Assembly: GCA_010672185.1 (NCBI GenBank)
Contig: JAAHHL010000460.1
Location: forward strand, 1 to 6,124
Reading direction: 5' to 3'
DNA from: Caldora sp. SIO3E6
Lineage (GTDB): Bacteria; Cyanobacteriota; Cyanobacteriia; Cyanobacteriales; Coleofasciculaceae
Length of the DNA stretch: 6,124 nucleotides
How positions within the stretch are numbered: position 1 is the first letter of the stretch; each line of letters begins with the position of its first letter. The position numbers were made by a program, and so were the translations under genes. A model generated the notes under the pieces. It ran no database searches. It was not told the origin of the DNA and worked only from the letters and a program-made list of their open reading frames with translations. Positions 5,507 to 6,124 of the stretch are shown piece by piece.

Positions 5507-6124
5507 ATGACCGTTGCTGAGTACGTTACAACCTTTGCCAATCGGCAAGTAAAAGATTTTGACCCTCAAACTGGTATCAGTAATCCAGCTGCTACTGCCT
5601 ACGCTCTAAGAGTTGATTATGATGAAGAGGAAAATATTACCCACAAGCTTAACCGATTACTGCAAGATACCCAAGTAGCTGAAATTGAAGCTTTAGTCTT
5701 CGGAATGTGGAACAGTAACGTTGCCACTGATGGGGACTCCAGAATCTTAGTAAATGCCTTGGTTGAGGCAAAAGAGCAACTTTCTAGTCTCAAAGCTCTA
5801 TTTATCGGTGATATAGTCTATGAGGAATCAGAGATTTCCTGGATTGAACAGAGTAATATTAGCCCCGTTTTAGAAGCTTATCCTCAACTGGAAGTACTTC
5901 AAGTTCGTGGTGGTTCCGGTTTACAATTTACTCCTGTAAGACACTACCAATTAAAGAAGCTCATTATCCAGACAGGTGGACTCAGTAGTAAAACCATCAG
6001 CCAAATTTGGGCACTGCATCTACCAGCACTAGAACATCTGGAGTTGTGGTTAGGCTCTGACAATTATGGTGGAGACTCTGGTGTTTACACTCTCAGACCA
6101 TTACTTGATATCCAGCTATTCTGT
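5507..6124 (+). CDS. STM4015-family leucine-rich-repeat protein, 3' end cut by window
   Basis: The first 206 codons are present and open to the window edge, with no stop. The sequence begins MTVAEYVTTFANRQVKDFDP, and I recognise the family by the block IGDIVYEESEISWIEQSNI (100-118), followed by VLEAYPQLEVLQVRGGSGL and LPALEHLELWLG with NYGGD. Leucine-rich-repeat-like strands recur at 92-103, 125-136, 147-158 and 172-183, a solenoid fold usually used for protein contacts. There is no signal peptide or membrane segment, so it is probably cytoplasmic. STM4015 is named after a Salmonella gene in a conserved STM4011-4015 cluster that also encodes radical SAM-type proteins; its function is not established. 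The ATG at 5507 is chosen because the homologous N-terminus starts there; it has no nearby Shine-Dalgarno. The gene follows the terminator of ndbB, so it probably has its own promoter, which I could not identify. Confidence 0.83.
   Translation, partial: MTVAEYVTTFANRQVKDFDPQTGISNPAATAYALRVDYDEEENITHKLNRLLQDTQVAEIEALVFGMWNSNVATDGDSRILVNALVEAKEQLSSLKALFIGDIVYEESEISWIEQSNISPVLEAYPQLEVLQVRGGSGLQFTPVRHYQLKKLIIQTGGLSSKTISQIWALHLPALEHLELWLGSDNYGGDSGVYTLRPLLDIQLFC

Overview
The window looks like chromosomal DNA of a filamentous cyanobacterium. Three things point there. Five exact copies of the cyanobacterial HIP1 octamer GCGATCGC occur (at 296, 2048, 2071, 2536 and 4872). Short tandem heptamer arrays of the STRR type, typical of filamentous cyanobacteria, sit in the spacers. 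The gene families are cyanobacterial: a secreted TPR-CHAT protein, a DUF1823 protein and an NdbB/NDC1-type quinone reductase. The genus cannot be fixed from this sequence alone.

Layout. 1-293 is a non-coding leader with an octamer tandem repeat. 294-3278 (+) encodes a 994-residue TPR-CHAT protein with a likely signal peptide and an intact His/Cys pair. After a 34-bp convergent gap, 3313-3684 (-) encodes a 123-residue DUF1823 protein. 3685-4101 is a repeat-rich divergent spacer holding two adjacent heptamer arrays, a third short heptamer run and a candidate promoter. 4102-5295 (+) encodes a type II NAD(P)H dehydrogenase, most likely NdbB (demethylphylloquinone reductase). 5296-5506 holds a 19-bp perfect inverted repeat built from heptamers, enclosing a strong intrinsic-terminator-like hairpin. 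5507 to the right edge (+) is the first 206 codons of an STM4015-family leucine-rich-repeat protein, cut off by the window end.

The genes do not form an obvious single pathway. CHAT and DUF1823 converge, DUF1823 and ndbB diverge, and a terminator separates ndbB from the STM4015-family gene, so each is probably its own transcription unit. The most distinctive property is that every spacer carries short tandem repeats or traces of them. In one case five heptamers lie exactly between a good Shine-Dalgarno sequence and the start codon, which suggests repeat expansion has changed translation initiation of the STM4015-family gene. No complete new multi-gene system is visible. The best lead towards one is the truncated STM4015-family gene, whose family belongs to a conserved but poorly understood gene cluster that may continue to the right.
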